Shown: positions 36,091 through 45,248 of the stretch, in pieces
How positions within the stretch are numbered: the first letter of the stretch is position 1
Layout of the letters: each line of letters begins with the position of its first letter
Origin: Rhodophyticola sp. CCM32
GTDB taxonomy: Bacteria > Pseudomonadota > Alphaproteobacteria > Rhodobacterales > Rhodobacteraceae
Assembly: GCF_004751985.1 (NCBI RefSeq)
Contig: NZ_CP038492.1
Span: 2,852,001 to 2,916,000 of the forward strand
DNA: 64,000 bases
Reading direction: 5' to 3'
Notes under the pieces: model-generated
The model's input: the letters and a program-made list of their open reading frames with translations, nothing else
The model's database searches: none
What the model was told of the DNA's origin: nothing
Program-made: the position numbers and the translations under genes

Positions 36091-37551
36091 ATGCGTTTTT
36101 TTCGCCGCTCCGTTGTGGGCTTGTTCCTGATTTCGCTGACCATCGGCCTGCTGACGCTGGCCGGAAACACGGTCTATTCCGCGTTGCAGACCCGCTGGGC
36201 GGATGAGGGGCGGCCGGGCACGGCGCGCGAGCGGGTGTTCACCGCTGAGGTCCGCACAGTTTTGCCGGAAACCGTCAGCCCGGTTCTGACCGCCTTTGGC
36301 GAGGTGCGCAGCCGCCGCACGCTGGAACTGCGCGCGCCGGCAGAGGGGCTGGTGATCGAACTGTCCGAGGGGTTTGAAGATGGCGGCGCGGTTGAGGCCG
36401 GGCAGCTTTTGCTGCGCATCGACCCGGCCGAGGCACAATCGGCCCGTGATACTGCCGCGGCCGATCTGCGCGAGGCCGAAGCCGAGTTGCGCGATGCCAG
36501 CCGCGCGCTGGCCCTGGCGGTCGAGGATGTTCTTGCGGCCCGGACCCAGGCCGATCTCAGGGCCCGGTCCCTGACCCGGCAGCAGGATCTGGCGGATCGC
36601 GGGGTCGGCAGTGCCGCCGCCGTGGAAACCGCCGAACTGGCCGCCGCCACGGCGGATCAGGCGGTGTTGTCCCGTCGTCAGGCCCTGGCCCAGGCCGAAG
36701 CGCGGGAGGATCAGGCGGGCAGTGCAATTGACCGCCGGCAGATCGCCCTGGCCGAGGCCGAGCGGGTTCTGGGACAGACCGAACTGACCGCAGGTTTCTC
36801 GGGTGTGCTGGCCGAGGTCAATGTGGTTGCGGGCCGTCTGGTCAACCGCAACGAACAGATTGCCCGGCTGATCGACCCGGACGCGCTTGAGGTCGCTTTC
36901 CGGGTATCCACCACGCAATATTCCCGTCTTCTGGACGAGGATGGCACCCTTCCGGGCCTGCCCGTGACCGTGGTGCTGGATGTGTTCGGCCTTGACGTGA
37001 CCGCCCCGGCGGTCCTGACCCGGGAAAGCGGCGCGGTGGAAGAGGGGCAGTCGGGCCGTCTGCTTTTTGCGCAATTGCAGGGGGTGCGGGGCTTTCGTAC
37101 CGGGGATTTTGTGACCGTGCGGCTGGAGGAAACCCCGCTGGACGATGTCGCGCTTCTGCCTGCCACGGCGGTGGATGCGGATAACCGGGTGCTGGTTCTG
37201 GGGGCGGAGGACCGGCTGGAAGAGGCCGGGGTGAGTCTTCTGCGCCGTCAGGGGGATAATATCATCATCCGCGCGCCACCGCTTTACGGGCGCGAGGTTG
37301 TGCTGGCCCGCACCCCGGTTCTGGGCGCGGGTATCCGTATCAATCCGCTGCGGCCCGCTGACGGGGACATGCCGGAGATTGCCGCCGACACCGTCGCGCT
37401 GGACCCGGATCGCCGCGCCCGGCTGATCGCCTTTGTCGAGGGCAATGCCTTCATCCCGGCGGATGTGAAGGACCGGATGCTGCGGCAGCTCAACCAGGAT
37501 GAAGTGCCCGCGCGCATGGTTGCCCGGATCGAAGCGCGGATGGGAAGCTGA
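36091..37551 (+). CDS. RND efflux periplasmic adaptor (membrane fusion protein)
   Basis: A 486-residue HlyD/AcrA-type adaptor. It has an N-terminal membrane anchor (VVGLFLISLTIGLLTLAGNTVYS) and a lipoyl half (RAPAEGLVIELSEGFEDGGAVEAGQLLLRID). A long Ala/Glu-rich coiled-coil hairpin spans about 110-225, followed by the second lipoyl half (LTAGFSGVLAEVNVVAGRLVNRNEQIARLID) and beta-barrel domains. It overlaps the RND pump start by one base, so pump and adaptor are one operon. No outer-membrane channel gene is in view. Confidence 0.93.
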   Translation: MRFFRRSVVGLFLISLTIGLLTLAGNTVYSALQTRWADEGRPGTARERVFTAEVRTVLPETVSPVLTAFGEVRSRRTLELRAPAEGLVIELSEGFEDGGAVEAGQLLLRIDPAEAQSARDTAAADLREAEAELRDASRALALAVEDVLAARTQADLRARSLTRQQDLADRGVGSAAAVETAELAAATADQAVLSRRQALAQAEAREDQAGSAIDRRQIALAEAERVLGQTELTAGFSGVLAEVNVVAGRLVNRNEQIARLIDPDALEVAFRVSTTQYSRLLDEDGTLPGLPVTVVLDVFGLDVTAPAVLTRESGAVEEGQSGRLLFAQLQGVRGFRTGDFVTVRLEETPLDDVALLPATAVDADNRVLVLGAEDRLEEAGVSLLRRQGDNIIIRAPPLYGREVVLARTPVLGAGIRINPLRPADGDMPEIAADTVALDPDRRARLIAFVEGNAFIPADVKDRMLRQLNQDEVPARMVARIEARMGS

Positions 37552-40500
37552 TGGCGATGCGGCGGCTTCCCCTCCGGGCGGGCGGTGTTCTGTCTTATTT
37601 CACCCGGCATCGGACCGCTGCCAATCTGCTGCTGGTCATGCTGATCATTCTGGGCCTTGCGGCATTTCCGAATATGCGGGCGCAGTTCTTTCCCGATGTG
37701 GTGGTTGATGAGGTTTCGGTCACCGTCACCTGGGAGGGCGCCGGGGCCGAAGATGTGGATGAGGTGATCATCGCGGTGATGGAGCCGCGGCTTCTGGTGG
37801 TCGAAGGGGTGACGGAATCAAGCTCGACAGCGCGCGAGGGCCGCGCCTTGATCGAACTGGAGTTTGAACCGGGCTGGGATATGGGCCGCGCCGCCGATGA
37901 TGTGCAGGCCACCGTCGACACGATTTCCGACCTGCCGGAAGATGCCGATGACCCAAGCGTGCGGCGCGGGGCCTGGCGCGACCGGGTCACGGATGTGGTG
38001 ATCAGCGGCCCGGTCAGTGTCGATCAGATCGGGCGGTTTGCGGATGAATTCGTGGCGCGCCTGTTTGTCAGCGGCGTCACACGCGCCACGATCCGGGGTG
38101 TTGCCGCGCCCGAGACGATTGTCGAGGTGCCCTCGGCCGCGCTGATCCGCCATGACATCTCCATGTCCGAGATTGCCGAGGCCATTGCCGCAGAGGCCGA
38201 TACCGCCCCGGCGGGCGATGTGGACAGTGCCAATGCCCGTGTGCGCACCGGCACCGCCCGGCGGAGTGCCGAGCAGATCGCGGGGATTGTGCTGCGCAAC
38301 GATGCGGATGGCTCCACCCTGACCATCGGGCAGATCGCCACGATCACCAGCGAAGGGGTGGACCGTGAGCGGGCCTATTTCGTGGGCGATAACCCGGCGA
38401 TTTCGATCCGCGTGGACCGGACCGATCAGGGCGATGCCATCGGCATTCAGGAAACCGTGCAATCGGTCGCTGACGAAATGCAGCTGACCCTGCCCCGGGG
38501 GGTTTCGATTGATCTGATCCGCACCCGGGCGGAAGCGATCTCTGCGCGCCTGAACATCCTGCTTGATAACGGGTTGCTGGGGCTTGGTCTGGTGGTTCTG
38601 CTGCTGTTTCTGTTTCTGAATGCGCGCACCGCCTTCTGGGTCGCGGCGGGGATTCCCGTGGCCATGCTGGCGGCGATTGCGCTGATGTATGTGGCGGGCC
38701 TGACCTTCAACATGATCTCGCTTTTCGCGTTGATCATCACGCTTGGGATCGTTGTGGATGACGCGATTGTCGTGGGCGAGCATGCGGATTTCCGGGCGCG
38801 CACCCTGGGGGAGGACCCGGTGGTTGCCGCGGAAACCGCCGCCAACCGGATGGCGGCCCCGGTCTTCTCGGCGACGCTGACCACCATTCTGGCATTCGCC
38901 GGGCTGGTGGCGGTTGGCGGGCGGTTCGGAGAACTGATTGCCGATATCCCGTTCACGGTGATCGTGGTGCTGACCGCAAGTCTGGTGGAATGTTTCATCA
39001 TCCTGCCCAATCACATGGCCCATGCCCTGGCCCATTCGGCCCGGGATCATTGGTATGACTGGCCCTCGCGGCAGGTGAATAAAGGGTTTGAATGGGTGCG
39101 CGAACATCTGTTCCGGCCCCTGATGCGGCTTGTGATCCGGGCGCGATATCCGGTTCTGGCGGCGGTGATCCTGCTGCTGGCGACACAGATTGCGGTGTTT
39201 GTGCGGGGCGATGTGACCTGGCGGTTTTTCAACGCGCCGGAACTGTCCAGCGTTTCGGGCAATTTCGCGATGCTGGACGGGGCCACACGCGATGACAGCC
39301 GGGCGATGATGCGCGAGATGCAGCGCGCCACCGATACGGTCGCGGCCCGCTACGAGGCGGAATACGGCACCAACCCGCTGCACTATGTGCTGGCCGAGGT
39401 CGGGGGCAGCACGGGCCGGGGGCTGACCGCAGCGGATAACAAGGAGGCGGATCTTCTGGGCTCCATCGCGATTGAGCTGATCGACGCCGATCTGCGCCCC
39501 TATTCCTCGTTCCAGTTTGTGGCGGATTTGCAGGATGAGGTCCGGCAATTGCCCCTGACCGAGGCGGTCAGTTTTCGTGGCTGGCGCGGCGGGCCCGGTG
39601 GTGACGCGCTGGATGTGCAGTTGTTCGGCGCGGAAACCGATGTTCTGAAAGCCGCCGCCGAGGCGGTCAAAACCGCGCTGATCGGGTTCCCCGAGATTTC
39701 CGCGCTGGAAGACAGTCTGGCCTATGACCGGGAGGAGTTGAGCCTTGAGCTGACCCCGCAGGGCCGGGCGCTTGGGTTCGAAATCGGCGATCTGGGCCGG
39801 GTGTTGCGCCATCGGCTTGGCGGGATCGAGGCGGCGACCTACCCTTCGGGCATCCGCACCGGTGCCATTCGGGTCGAACTGCCCCGGGGGGAACTGACCG
39901 CCGATTTCCTCGACCGGACATTGTTGAGGGCGCAAAGCGGGGAATATGTGCCCCTGGCCGATATTGTCACTGTGTCGGCCCGCACCGGATTTTCCACCAT
40001 CAACCGGGAAAACGGCCTGCGCATCGTGTCGGTGACCGGGGATGTCTCTGAAGATGACCCGACCCGCGCCGAGGCGATCATGACAGACCTGCGCGAACGC
40101 ATCCTGCCGGGGGTCGAGGCCGATTACGGGGTTTCCTCGACCCTTGCCGGTCTGGCGGAACAGGAACGGGCTTTCCTGGATGATGCCGCGGTTGGGTTCG
40201 CCTTGTGTCTGATCGGGATTTATCTGGTTCTGGCCTGGATTTTCGCCAGCTGGACCCGGCCCGTGGTGGTGATGGCGGTCATCCCTTTCGGCCTGATCGG
40301 CACGATTTACGGCCATGCGGTCTGGGACGTGCCGTTGAGCATGTTCACGGTGGTGGGGCTGATCGGGATGACCGGTATCATCATCAATGATTCCATCGTG
40401 CTGGTGACGACAGTGGATGAATATGCGGAAGACCGGGGGCTGATCCCGGCAATTCTGGATGGCACGGCGGATCGGTTGAGACCGGTCTTGCTGACCACGC

Positions 40501-40970
40501 TGACCACGGTTCTGGGTCTTGCCCCGCTGTTGTTCGAAGGGTCGCAACAGGCGCAGTTCCTGAAACCCACGGTGATCACGCTGGTCTATGGTCTGGGCTT
40601 CGGGCTGGGTGTGGTGCTGCTGGTTGTGCCGGCGATCCTGGCGATGCAGCAGGATGTGGGCAAACAGATCCGCGCGTTTTACCGGGCGGTCACGATCACG
40701 GTCACGGGCCGGGCCCGGGCGCCGGGTCTGGGCGCTGCGATTGCCGGACTCAGCCTTGCGGTTGCGGCGCTGTTCGCGGCAACTCTGGGGGCGGTTCTGG
40801 TGAACGGAGAGATTGCGGCGCCCCTGGCCGGGCTGATGCCGTTTGCGGCAAGCTCTGCCACCGGCGCGCTGGTCGGGTTTGTGACCGGAACGGCGGGTTT
40901 GTGCGGTCTTGCATGGCTGACCGGGGCGCTGGCCCATGGGCTGGCACAGCGCAGACACCGGCACGCCTGA
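37551..40970 (+). CDS. RND efflux pump with C-terminal membrane extension
   Basis: A 1139-residue AcrB/MexB-like proton antiporter. RTAANLLLVMLIILGLAAFP is TM1 and LRAQFFPDV-type sequence follows. The TM4 proton-relay pair is in LGIVVDDAIVVGEHADFR, and the second half has VVGLIGMTGIIINDSIVLVTTVDE and LTTLTTVLGLAPLLFEGSQQAQFLKP. The normal fold ends near residue 1035, and about 100 further residues add two or three hydrophobic segments. The substrate is unknown; the branch resembles HAE-type pumps of marine alphaproteobacteria. It converges on the next gene with 3 bp spacing. Confidence 0.92.
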   Translation: MAMRRLPLRAGGVLSYFTRHRTAANLLLVMLIILGLAAFPNMRAQFFPDVVVDEVSVTVTWEGAGAEDVDEVIIAVMEPRLLVVEGVTESSSTAREGRALIELEFEPGWDMGRAADDVQATVDTISDLPEDADDPSVRRGAWRDRVTDVVISGPVSVDQIGRFADEFVARLFVSGVTRATIRGVAAPETIVEVPSAALIRHDISMSEIAEAIAAEADTAPAGDVDSANARVRTGTARRSAEQIAGIVLRNDADGSTLTIGQIATITSEGVDRERAYFVGDNPAISIRVDRTDQGDAIGIQETVQSVADEMQLTLPRGVSIDLIRTRAEAISARLNILLDNGLLGLGLVVLLLFLFLNARTAFWVAAGIPVAMLAAIALMYVAGLTFNMISLFALIITLGIVVDDAIVVGEHADFRARTLGEDPVVAAETAANRMAAPVFSATLTTILAFAGLVAVGGRFGELIADIPFTVIVVLTASLVECFIILPNHMAHALAHSARDHWYDWPSRQVNKGFEWVREHLFRPLMRLVIRARYPVLAAVILLLATQIAVFVRGDVTWRFFNAPELSSVSGNFAMLDGATRDDSRAMMREMQRATDTVAARYEAEYGTNPLHYVLAEVGGSTGRGLTAADNKEADLLGSIAIELIDADLRPYSSFQFVADLQDEVRQLPLTEAVSFRGWRGGPGGDALDVQLFGAETDVLKAAAEAVKTALIGFPEISALEDSLAYDREELSLELTPQGRALGFEIGDLGRVLRHRLGGIEAATYPSGIRTGAIRVELPRGELTADFLDRTLLRAQSGEYVPLADIVTVSARTGFSTINRENGLRIVSVTGDVSEDDPTRAEAIMTDLRERILPGVEADYGVSSTLAGLAEQERAFLDDAAVGFALCLIGIYLVLAWIFASWTRPVVVMAVIPFGLIGTIYGHAVWDVPLSMFTVVGLIGMTGIIINDSIVLVTTVDEYAEDRGLIPAILDGTADRLRPVLLTTLTTVLGLAPLLFEGSQQAQFLKPTVITLVYGLGFGLGVVLLVVPAILAMQQDVGKQIRAFYRAVTITVTGRARAPGLGAAIAGLSLAVAALFAATLGAVLVNGEIAAPLAGLMPFAASSATGALVGFVTGTAGLCGLAWLTGALAHGLAQRRHRHA

Positions 40971-40973
40971 GCC

Positions 40974-41798
40974 TCAGCCGTGGCAGCCTTGCAGTTCGAT
41001 TGCCATATGACTGCCCAGAACCGTAATCTTCAGGTCGGACCGGTTCATCGCAAAGGGCCCTGCATCCGCAGGCACAACATCTGCGGCGGCGGTAATGATA
41101 TCCCCGTCGCGCTCTGCGGTTGTCTCGGAAATCCAGATGCCGGGGTCAGGCAATTCGAAAACCACGGTTTCATTCTCGCCCACCGATGGCGCGCGCACCC
41201 GGACTTCAACCCTCAACCCGTCTGAAATGGGTGTCACTGCGCAGGTGGCATGACCTGCCCCGGATTCTGCCCCGCTGAGAGGCCGGTCGGACAGCGCGGC
41301 GGCAATCAGAGGATCCCGGCGCCCACCCGGTGACAAAACCCCCTCCAGATCGACGGTGACCGGCATGCAGACATCCTGACACACGCCCAGATCAATCTGG
41401 CCTTCAATCAGGAAGGTTCCATTTTCCGAAACCATGAATTCGAGCGGCAGGATCACATCTCCGTGATATCCGATGCTGCGCATGCCGTTGTTGAAGAACA
41501 CCTCCGGTCTTGGCCAGTGGATCGACATGCCATCGACCCCCTCGACCGGGTCCAGCCGAAGCCGCGGGGGGATGCCCCCCTGACCCGGCGCGCGCCAATA
41601 GGTTTTCCAGCCCGGGGCCATGGTTATATGTATCGCGGCCATATGATGATTGGCTTCACTGCGCCAGCCTTCCAGCAGGCGCACCTGAACCACTTCATCC
41701 AGTGATTGCCCGGCAAACTGGGCAGAGACCGGCGCTATGGCCGACAGAGCCAGCAGAATTGCGGCGGCACAGGCGGGGAGAGAGACATATTTCAACAT
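40974..41798 (-). CDS. DsbD N-terminal-domain-like exported protein
   Basis: A 274-residue protein with a signal peptide (MLKYVSLPACAAAILLALSAIAPVSAQF) and a DsbD-alpha/thiol-disulfide interchange-like immunoglobulin fold. WKTYWRAPGQGGIPPRLRLDP and IDLGVCQDVCMPVTVDLEGVLSP carry the C-x-x-x-C pair (near residue 145-150) that accepts electrons in DsbD. There is no membrane core or thioredoxin domain, so it is a stand-alone periplasmic piece. The start is set by the signal peptide. It is divergent from the YqgE/AlgH gene. Confidence 0.85.
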   Translation of the reverse strand: MLKYVSLPACAAAILLALSAIAPVSAQFAGQSLDEVVQVRLLEGWRSEANHHMAAIHITMAPGWKTYWRAPGQGGIPPRLRLDPVEGVDGMSIHWPRPEVFFNNGMRSIGYHGDVILPLEFMVSENGTFLIEGQIDLGVCQDVCMPVTVDLEGVLSPGGRRDPLIAAALSDRPLSGAESGAGHATCAVTPISDGLRVEVRVRAPSVGENETVVFELPDPGIWISETTAERDGDIITAAADVVPADAGPFAMNRSDLKITVLGSHMAIELQGCHG

Positions 41799-41914
41799 GG
41801 CGATTTCTCTAGAGGCCTGTGGGCGAAAAGGAAAATCACGTTTTCGGCGGAACATCGCTGTTCTCAGCGAAACCCGGCCTTGTACCGCAGCGATATCGGT
41901 CACATGCTTGGGTC

Positions 41915-42505
41915 ATGAGCCCCGAAACCGTCCCCAGTGATCTGACCGGCCAGTTGTTGATTGCGATGCCCGGCATGGGCGATCCGCGATTTCACGGCAG
42001 CGTGGTGTTCCTGTGCGCCCATTCCGAAGATGGCGCCATGGGGCTGATCGTGAACAAGGCGATCACCGAACTGACCTTTGCCGAGATACTGGAGCAACTG
42101 GATATTCCCGCCCGGTCCGCGCCGATGCTTCCGATCTGCTTTGGTGGCCCGGTCGAGACCGGGCGTGGCTTTGTTCTGCATTCCGCGGAATATGCCCCGC
42201 GCACCCGCGATGCGGCCGAAGACGGAACCCTGCGGGTCGATACCCGGTTCTCGATGACCGCCACGCTGGATATCCTGCGCTATCTGGCCGATGGAACCGG
42301 CCCGGAACAGGCATTGCTGACGCTTGGCTATGCCGGATGGGGGCCGGGGCAGCTGGAACGTGAAATCCGCGACAATGGCTGGCTGACCTGCGCGGCCTCC
42401 CCCACGCTGGTCTTCGGCCATCGGATGCAAGGCAAATGGGAGGCCGCCCTGGCCAGCCTTGGCGTGGACCCGCTGATGCTGTCGCCGGTGGCCGGGCATG
42501 CCTGA
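41915..42505 (+). CDS. YqgE/AlgH family protein (DUF179)
   Basis: A 196-residue DUF179 protein of normal length. DLTGQLLIAMPGMGDPRFHGSVVFLCAHSEDGAMGLIVNK (first 40 residues), FGGPVETGRGFVLHS, TATLDILRYLADGTGPEQALLTLGYAGWGPGQLEREI and the final segment are all canonical. The biochemical function of the family is not settled. ATG 41915 fits the family start. Confidence 0.95.
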   Translation: MSPETVPSDLTGQLLIAMPGMGDPRFHGSVVFLCAHSEDGAMGLIVNKAITELTFAEILEQLDIPARSAPMLPICFGGPVETGRGFVLHSAEYAPRTRDAAEDGTLRVDTRFSMTATLDILRYLADGTGPEQALLTLGYAGWGPGQLEREIRDNGWLTCAASPTLVFGHRMQGKWEAALASLGVDPLMLSPVAGHA

Positions 42506-42538
42506 GCGGTCTGGCTGATTGCGTGCGGCAGAGGCGGC

Positions 42539-42823
42539 TTAGACGCGCAGCGGCTCGATATGGCTGACATCCACCTGCGTATGCGTGATGTCATGATTGA
42601 TCTGCATATTCATCCAGAATTGCGGTGTGGTTCCGAAGAAACGCGCCAGCCGAAAGGCGGTGTCCGGGGTCATTGAGGTGGTGCCCTTCGTCAACCGTTC
42701 GATACGGGTGCGTGGTACGCCGAGGCGTTTGGCAAGCTGACCCTCGCTCAGGCAGAGCGGCAGCAGGAATTCATGTTTGAGAATTGCACCGGGATGCACC
42801 GGATTTTTCAATGTCGCATGCAA
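42539..42823 (-). CDS. higA: HigA-family antitoxin (XRE)
   Basis: A 94-residue helix-turn-helix antitoxin. NPVHPGAILKHEFLLPLCLSEGQLAKRLGVPRTRIERLTKGTTSMTPDTAFRLARFFGTTPQFWMNMQINHDI is the classic HigA arrangement with the HTH at about residues 25-50. The reading frame begins with TTG at 42823 because an in-frame stop lies just upstream and no ATG fits; a GGGGA site precedes it. It follows the HigB toxin gene with 23 bp between, and HigA probably represses the operon. Confidence 0.93.
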   Translation of the reverse strand: MHATLKNPVHPGAILKHEFLLPLCLSEGQLAKRLGVPRTRIERLTKGTTSMTPDTAFRLARFFGTTPQFWMNMQINHDITHTQVDVSHIEPLRV

Positions 42824-42840
42824 GGATCAATCCCCAATCT

Positions 42841-42856
42841 CTACCATCAATGGTAG
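42841..42856. promoter_or_regulatory. Palindrome at the higB stop / higA leader
   Basis: CTACCAT and ATGGTAG (42841-42847 and 42850-42856) pair around a CA spacer. They overlap the higB stop and lie about 18 bp before higA. This could be an mRNA hairpin tuning toxin and antitoxin output, or an internal operator. Function is inferred. Confidence 0.4.
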
Positions 42857-43127
42857 TCTGTCAGTTCAACATCAGCAGGACCGGCCCGGGTCCAGATAAA
42901 GCAGATCCGCCACTGGTCATTGATGCGGATCGAATGCTGCCCCGCGCGATTGCCTTTTAACGCTTCAAGCCGGTTGGCGGGCGGGACGCGCAAGTCGTTC
43001 AGGGTGTCCGCAGCATCAAGCATTGTTATTTTCCGCGTTGCGGCTTCGAAAATTTCCGCCGGGAAGCCTTTCGTGGACGTCCGTCAAGAACGGACAGGAT
43101 CAGCTTGCCTTTGGTGCTTTGGATCAT
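42847..43127 (-). pseudogene. higB: HigB-type RelE-family toxin, one frameshift
   Basis: Two frames join into a 93-residue HigB mRNA interferase. The first, from ATG at 43127, reads [18 protein letters not shown]. The second reads [20 protein letters not shown], then [40 protein letters not shown], and ends DYH with a stop at 42847. The break is near 43066-43076 and one added base restores the frame. The C-terminal [10 protein letters not shown] core is intact. If the lesion is real, the toxin is dead while the antitoxin is kept. Confidence 0.85.
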
Positions 43128-43187
43128 GGCGGAATGTATCTCGGCGTGATACTTTTATCAAGCTGGGATACGCAGGCTAGCTGTGAG

Positions 43188-43299
43188 CGAAATCGTTTTA
43201 ATCTGCACCATCACTCATCGAAATTCGCATTCTATAGCGTGTCGACTTACTGTTGAAACGCCTTTCGCTGCCTTTCGCCTTCGGCTCAAACGCGAAAAT
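43188..43299. repeat. Composite intergenic repeat upstream of higB
   Basis: The first part, 43188-43234 (core TCTGCACCATC, with CGAAATCGTTTTAATCTG before it), matches the complement of 18438-18482. The second part (CTATAGCG at 43232-43239, then TTTCGCCTTCGGCTCAAA and CGCGAAA ending near 43297) matches the element at 34571-34638 with its inner palindrome inverted. Two dispersed repeat families are therefore fused here, between higB and ettA. Confidence 0.55.
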
Positions 43300-43301
43300 A
43301 T

Positions 43302-44957
43302 TCACCGCACAAATTTCTTATACTTCACGCGTTTCGGTTCCAGCGCATCCGGCCCCAACCGCCGTTTCTTGTCTTCTTCATAAGCCGAGAAATCGCCCTC
43401 GAACCATTCCACATGGGCTTCGCCCTCAAAGGCCAGGATATGGGTGCAGATCCGGTCAAGGAAAAACCGGTCATGCGAGATGACCACGGCGCAGCCCGCG
43501 AAATCACTCAGGGCGTCTTCCAGTGCGCGCAGGGTTTCCACATCCAGATCATTGGTGGGTTCGTCCAGCAGCAGGACATTCCCGCCCGAGCGGAGCAGTT
43601 TCGCCATATGCACCCGGTTGCGTTCCCCGCCCGACAGCTGGCCGACCTTTTTCTGCTGGTCGCCGCCCTTGAAGTTGAAGGCCGAGCAATAGGCGCGGGA
43701 GTTCATCTGGGCGTCGCCCAGTTCGATGATCTCGGCCCCGCCCGAGATTTCCTCCCACACGGTGGATTCACCTGTCAGCGCGTCGCGGGACTGGTCCACA
43801 TAGGCCAGATCCACCGTATCGCCATATTCCAGCGTACCGGCATCGGGGTCTTCCTGCCCGGTCAGCATGCGGAAAAGCGTCGATTTTCCGGCGCCGTTGG
43901 GGCCGATCACGCCGACAATGCCACCCGGGGGCAGGGCAAAGCTCAACCCCTCGATCAGCTGCTTTTCACCGTAATGCTTGGCCAGCCCCTCCACCTCGAT
44001 CACCTTGCCCCCAAGGCGCGGGCCGTTCGGGATGATGATCTGCGCCCGCGAAAGCTTCTCGCGTTCCGACTGGCCGGCGAGGTCTTCATAGGCGTTGATC
44101 CGGGCTTTCTGCTTGGCCTGGCGGGCCTTGGCGCCCTGCCTGATCCAGTCCAGCTCACGTTCCAGCGTTTTCTGGCGCGATTTGTCTTCGCGGGCTTCCT
44201 GGGCCAGGCGTTTGGCCTTCTGTTCCAGCCAGGCAGAGTAATTGCCCTCATAAGGGATGCCCCGGCCCCGATCCAGTTCAAGGATCCAGCCGGTGATATC
44301 GTCCAGGAAATACCGGTCATGGGTGACGATCAGGATCGTGCCCTTATAGTCGATCAGATGCTGTTGCAGCCAGGCAATGGTTTCCGCGTCCAGATGGTTG
44401 GTGGGCTCATCCAGCAGCAGCATGTCAGGCGCTTCCAGCAGCAGCTTGCACAGCGCCACGCGGCGACGTTCCCCGCCGGACAGATGTTCGGGCATCGCCT
44501 CATCGGGGGGGCAGCGCAGGGCCTCCATCGCGACGTCGATCTGGCTGTCGAGATCCCACAGGTTGTTGCTGTCGATCTCATCCTGCAATTCCGCCATTTC
44601 ATCGGCGGTCTCATCGGAATAATTCATCGCCAGCTCATTGAACCGGTCCAGCTTGGCCTTTTTTTCGGCCACACCCAGCATGACATTGTCACGGACCGAC
44701 AGGGTTTCATCCAGGGCCGGTTCCTGCGGCAGATAGCCGACCCGCGCCCCTTCTGCCGCCCAGGCCTCGCCCGAGAAATCCTTGTCGAGACCGGCCATGA
44801 TTTTCATCAGCGTGGATTTCCCCGCGCCATTCACACCGACAACGCCGATCTTCACACCGGGCAGAAAGCTCAACCGGACATTTTCAAAACATTTCTTGCC
44901 ACCCGGATAGGTCTTCGAGACGCCGTCCATGTGATACACATATTGATAGCTGGCCAT
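43302..44957 (-). CDS. ettA: Energy-dependent translational throttle protein EttA (ABC-F)
   Basis: A 551-residue ABC-F ATPase that binds the ribosomal E site and gates the first elongation step according to ATP/ADP. Two nucleotide-binding domains are clear: Walker A GVNGAGKSTLMKIMAG and GPNGAGKSTLFRMLTG, signatures LSGGERRRVALCKLLL and LSGGERNRVHMAKLLR, Walker B DMLLLDEPTNHLD and NVLLLDEPTNDLD. The arm (about 100-125) and the charged linker (LDWIRQGAKARQAKQKARINAYE) are EttA-like. It is cytoplasmic and has no membrane segments. Confidence 0.96.
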   Translation of the reverse strand: MASYQYVYHMDGVSKTYPGGKKCFENVRLSFLPGVKIGVVGVNGAGKSTLMKIMAGLDKDFSGEAWAAEGARVGYLPQEPALDETLSVRDNVMLGVAEKKAKLDRFNELAMNYSDETADEMAELQDEIDSNNLWDLDSQIDVAMEALRCPPDEAMPEHLSGGERRRVALCKLLLEAPDMLLLDEPTNHLDAETIAWLQQHLIDYKGTILIVTHDRYFLDDITGWILELDRGRGIPYEGNYSAWLEQKAKRLAQEAREDKSRQKTLERELDWIRQGAKARQAKQKARINAYEDLAGQSEREKLSRAQIIIPNGPRLGGKVIEVEGLAKHYGEKQLIEGLSFALPPGGIVGVIGPNGAGKSTLFRMLTGQEDPDAGTLEYGDTVDLAYVDQSRDALTGESTVWEEISGGAEIIELGDAQMNSRAYCSAFNFKGGDQQKKVGQLSGGERNRVHMAKLLRSGGNVLLLDEPTNDLDVETLRALEDALSDFAGCAVVISHDRFFLDRICTHILAFEGEAHVEWFEGDFSAYEEDKKRRLGPDALEPKRVKYKKFVR

Positions 44958-45248
44958 GGGGGATGCTCCACTCGGGGGTCAGGGTTCCGGCTGTCTTACT
45001 GGGGTGTCGCGCGATGGGCAATCGGGTGCAGGGGATTTCGGCTGATTTGGAATGTCGCACAGGTTTGGCACAATGCGGGCGATTTTCTGTGTCAGATCAA
45101 AGAGCCACGCCATGCAATTCCGACCCGGACCGGACTTTTGTTATGCGTGGTACGGGGTGCGCTGTGGGGGACTTTGCGATCGTTGCACGGAAACGTGGTT
45201 GTAGCTATTCGGGGCCACATAAGCATTGGTTCGTCCGGGGTATTTGTC

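Noticed and set aside
37818-40964. Antisense open frame of more than 1000 codons opposite the RND pump gene
   Set aside because: High third-position GC on the coding strand removes stops from the antisense frame. Its translation is low-complexity (H, Q, R, G-rich) and matches no family.
45073-45204. 43-codon Cys-containing plus-strand ORF upstream of the kinase gene
   Set aside because: No ribosome site, no recognised motif, and codon use is not convincing.
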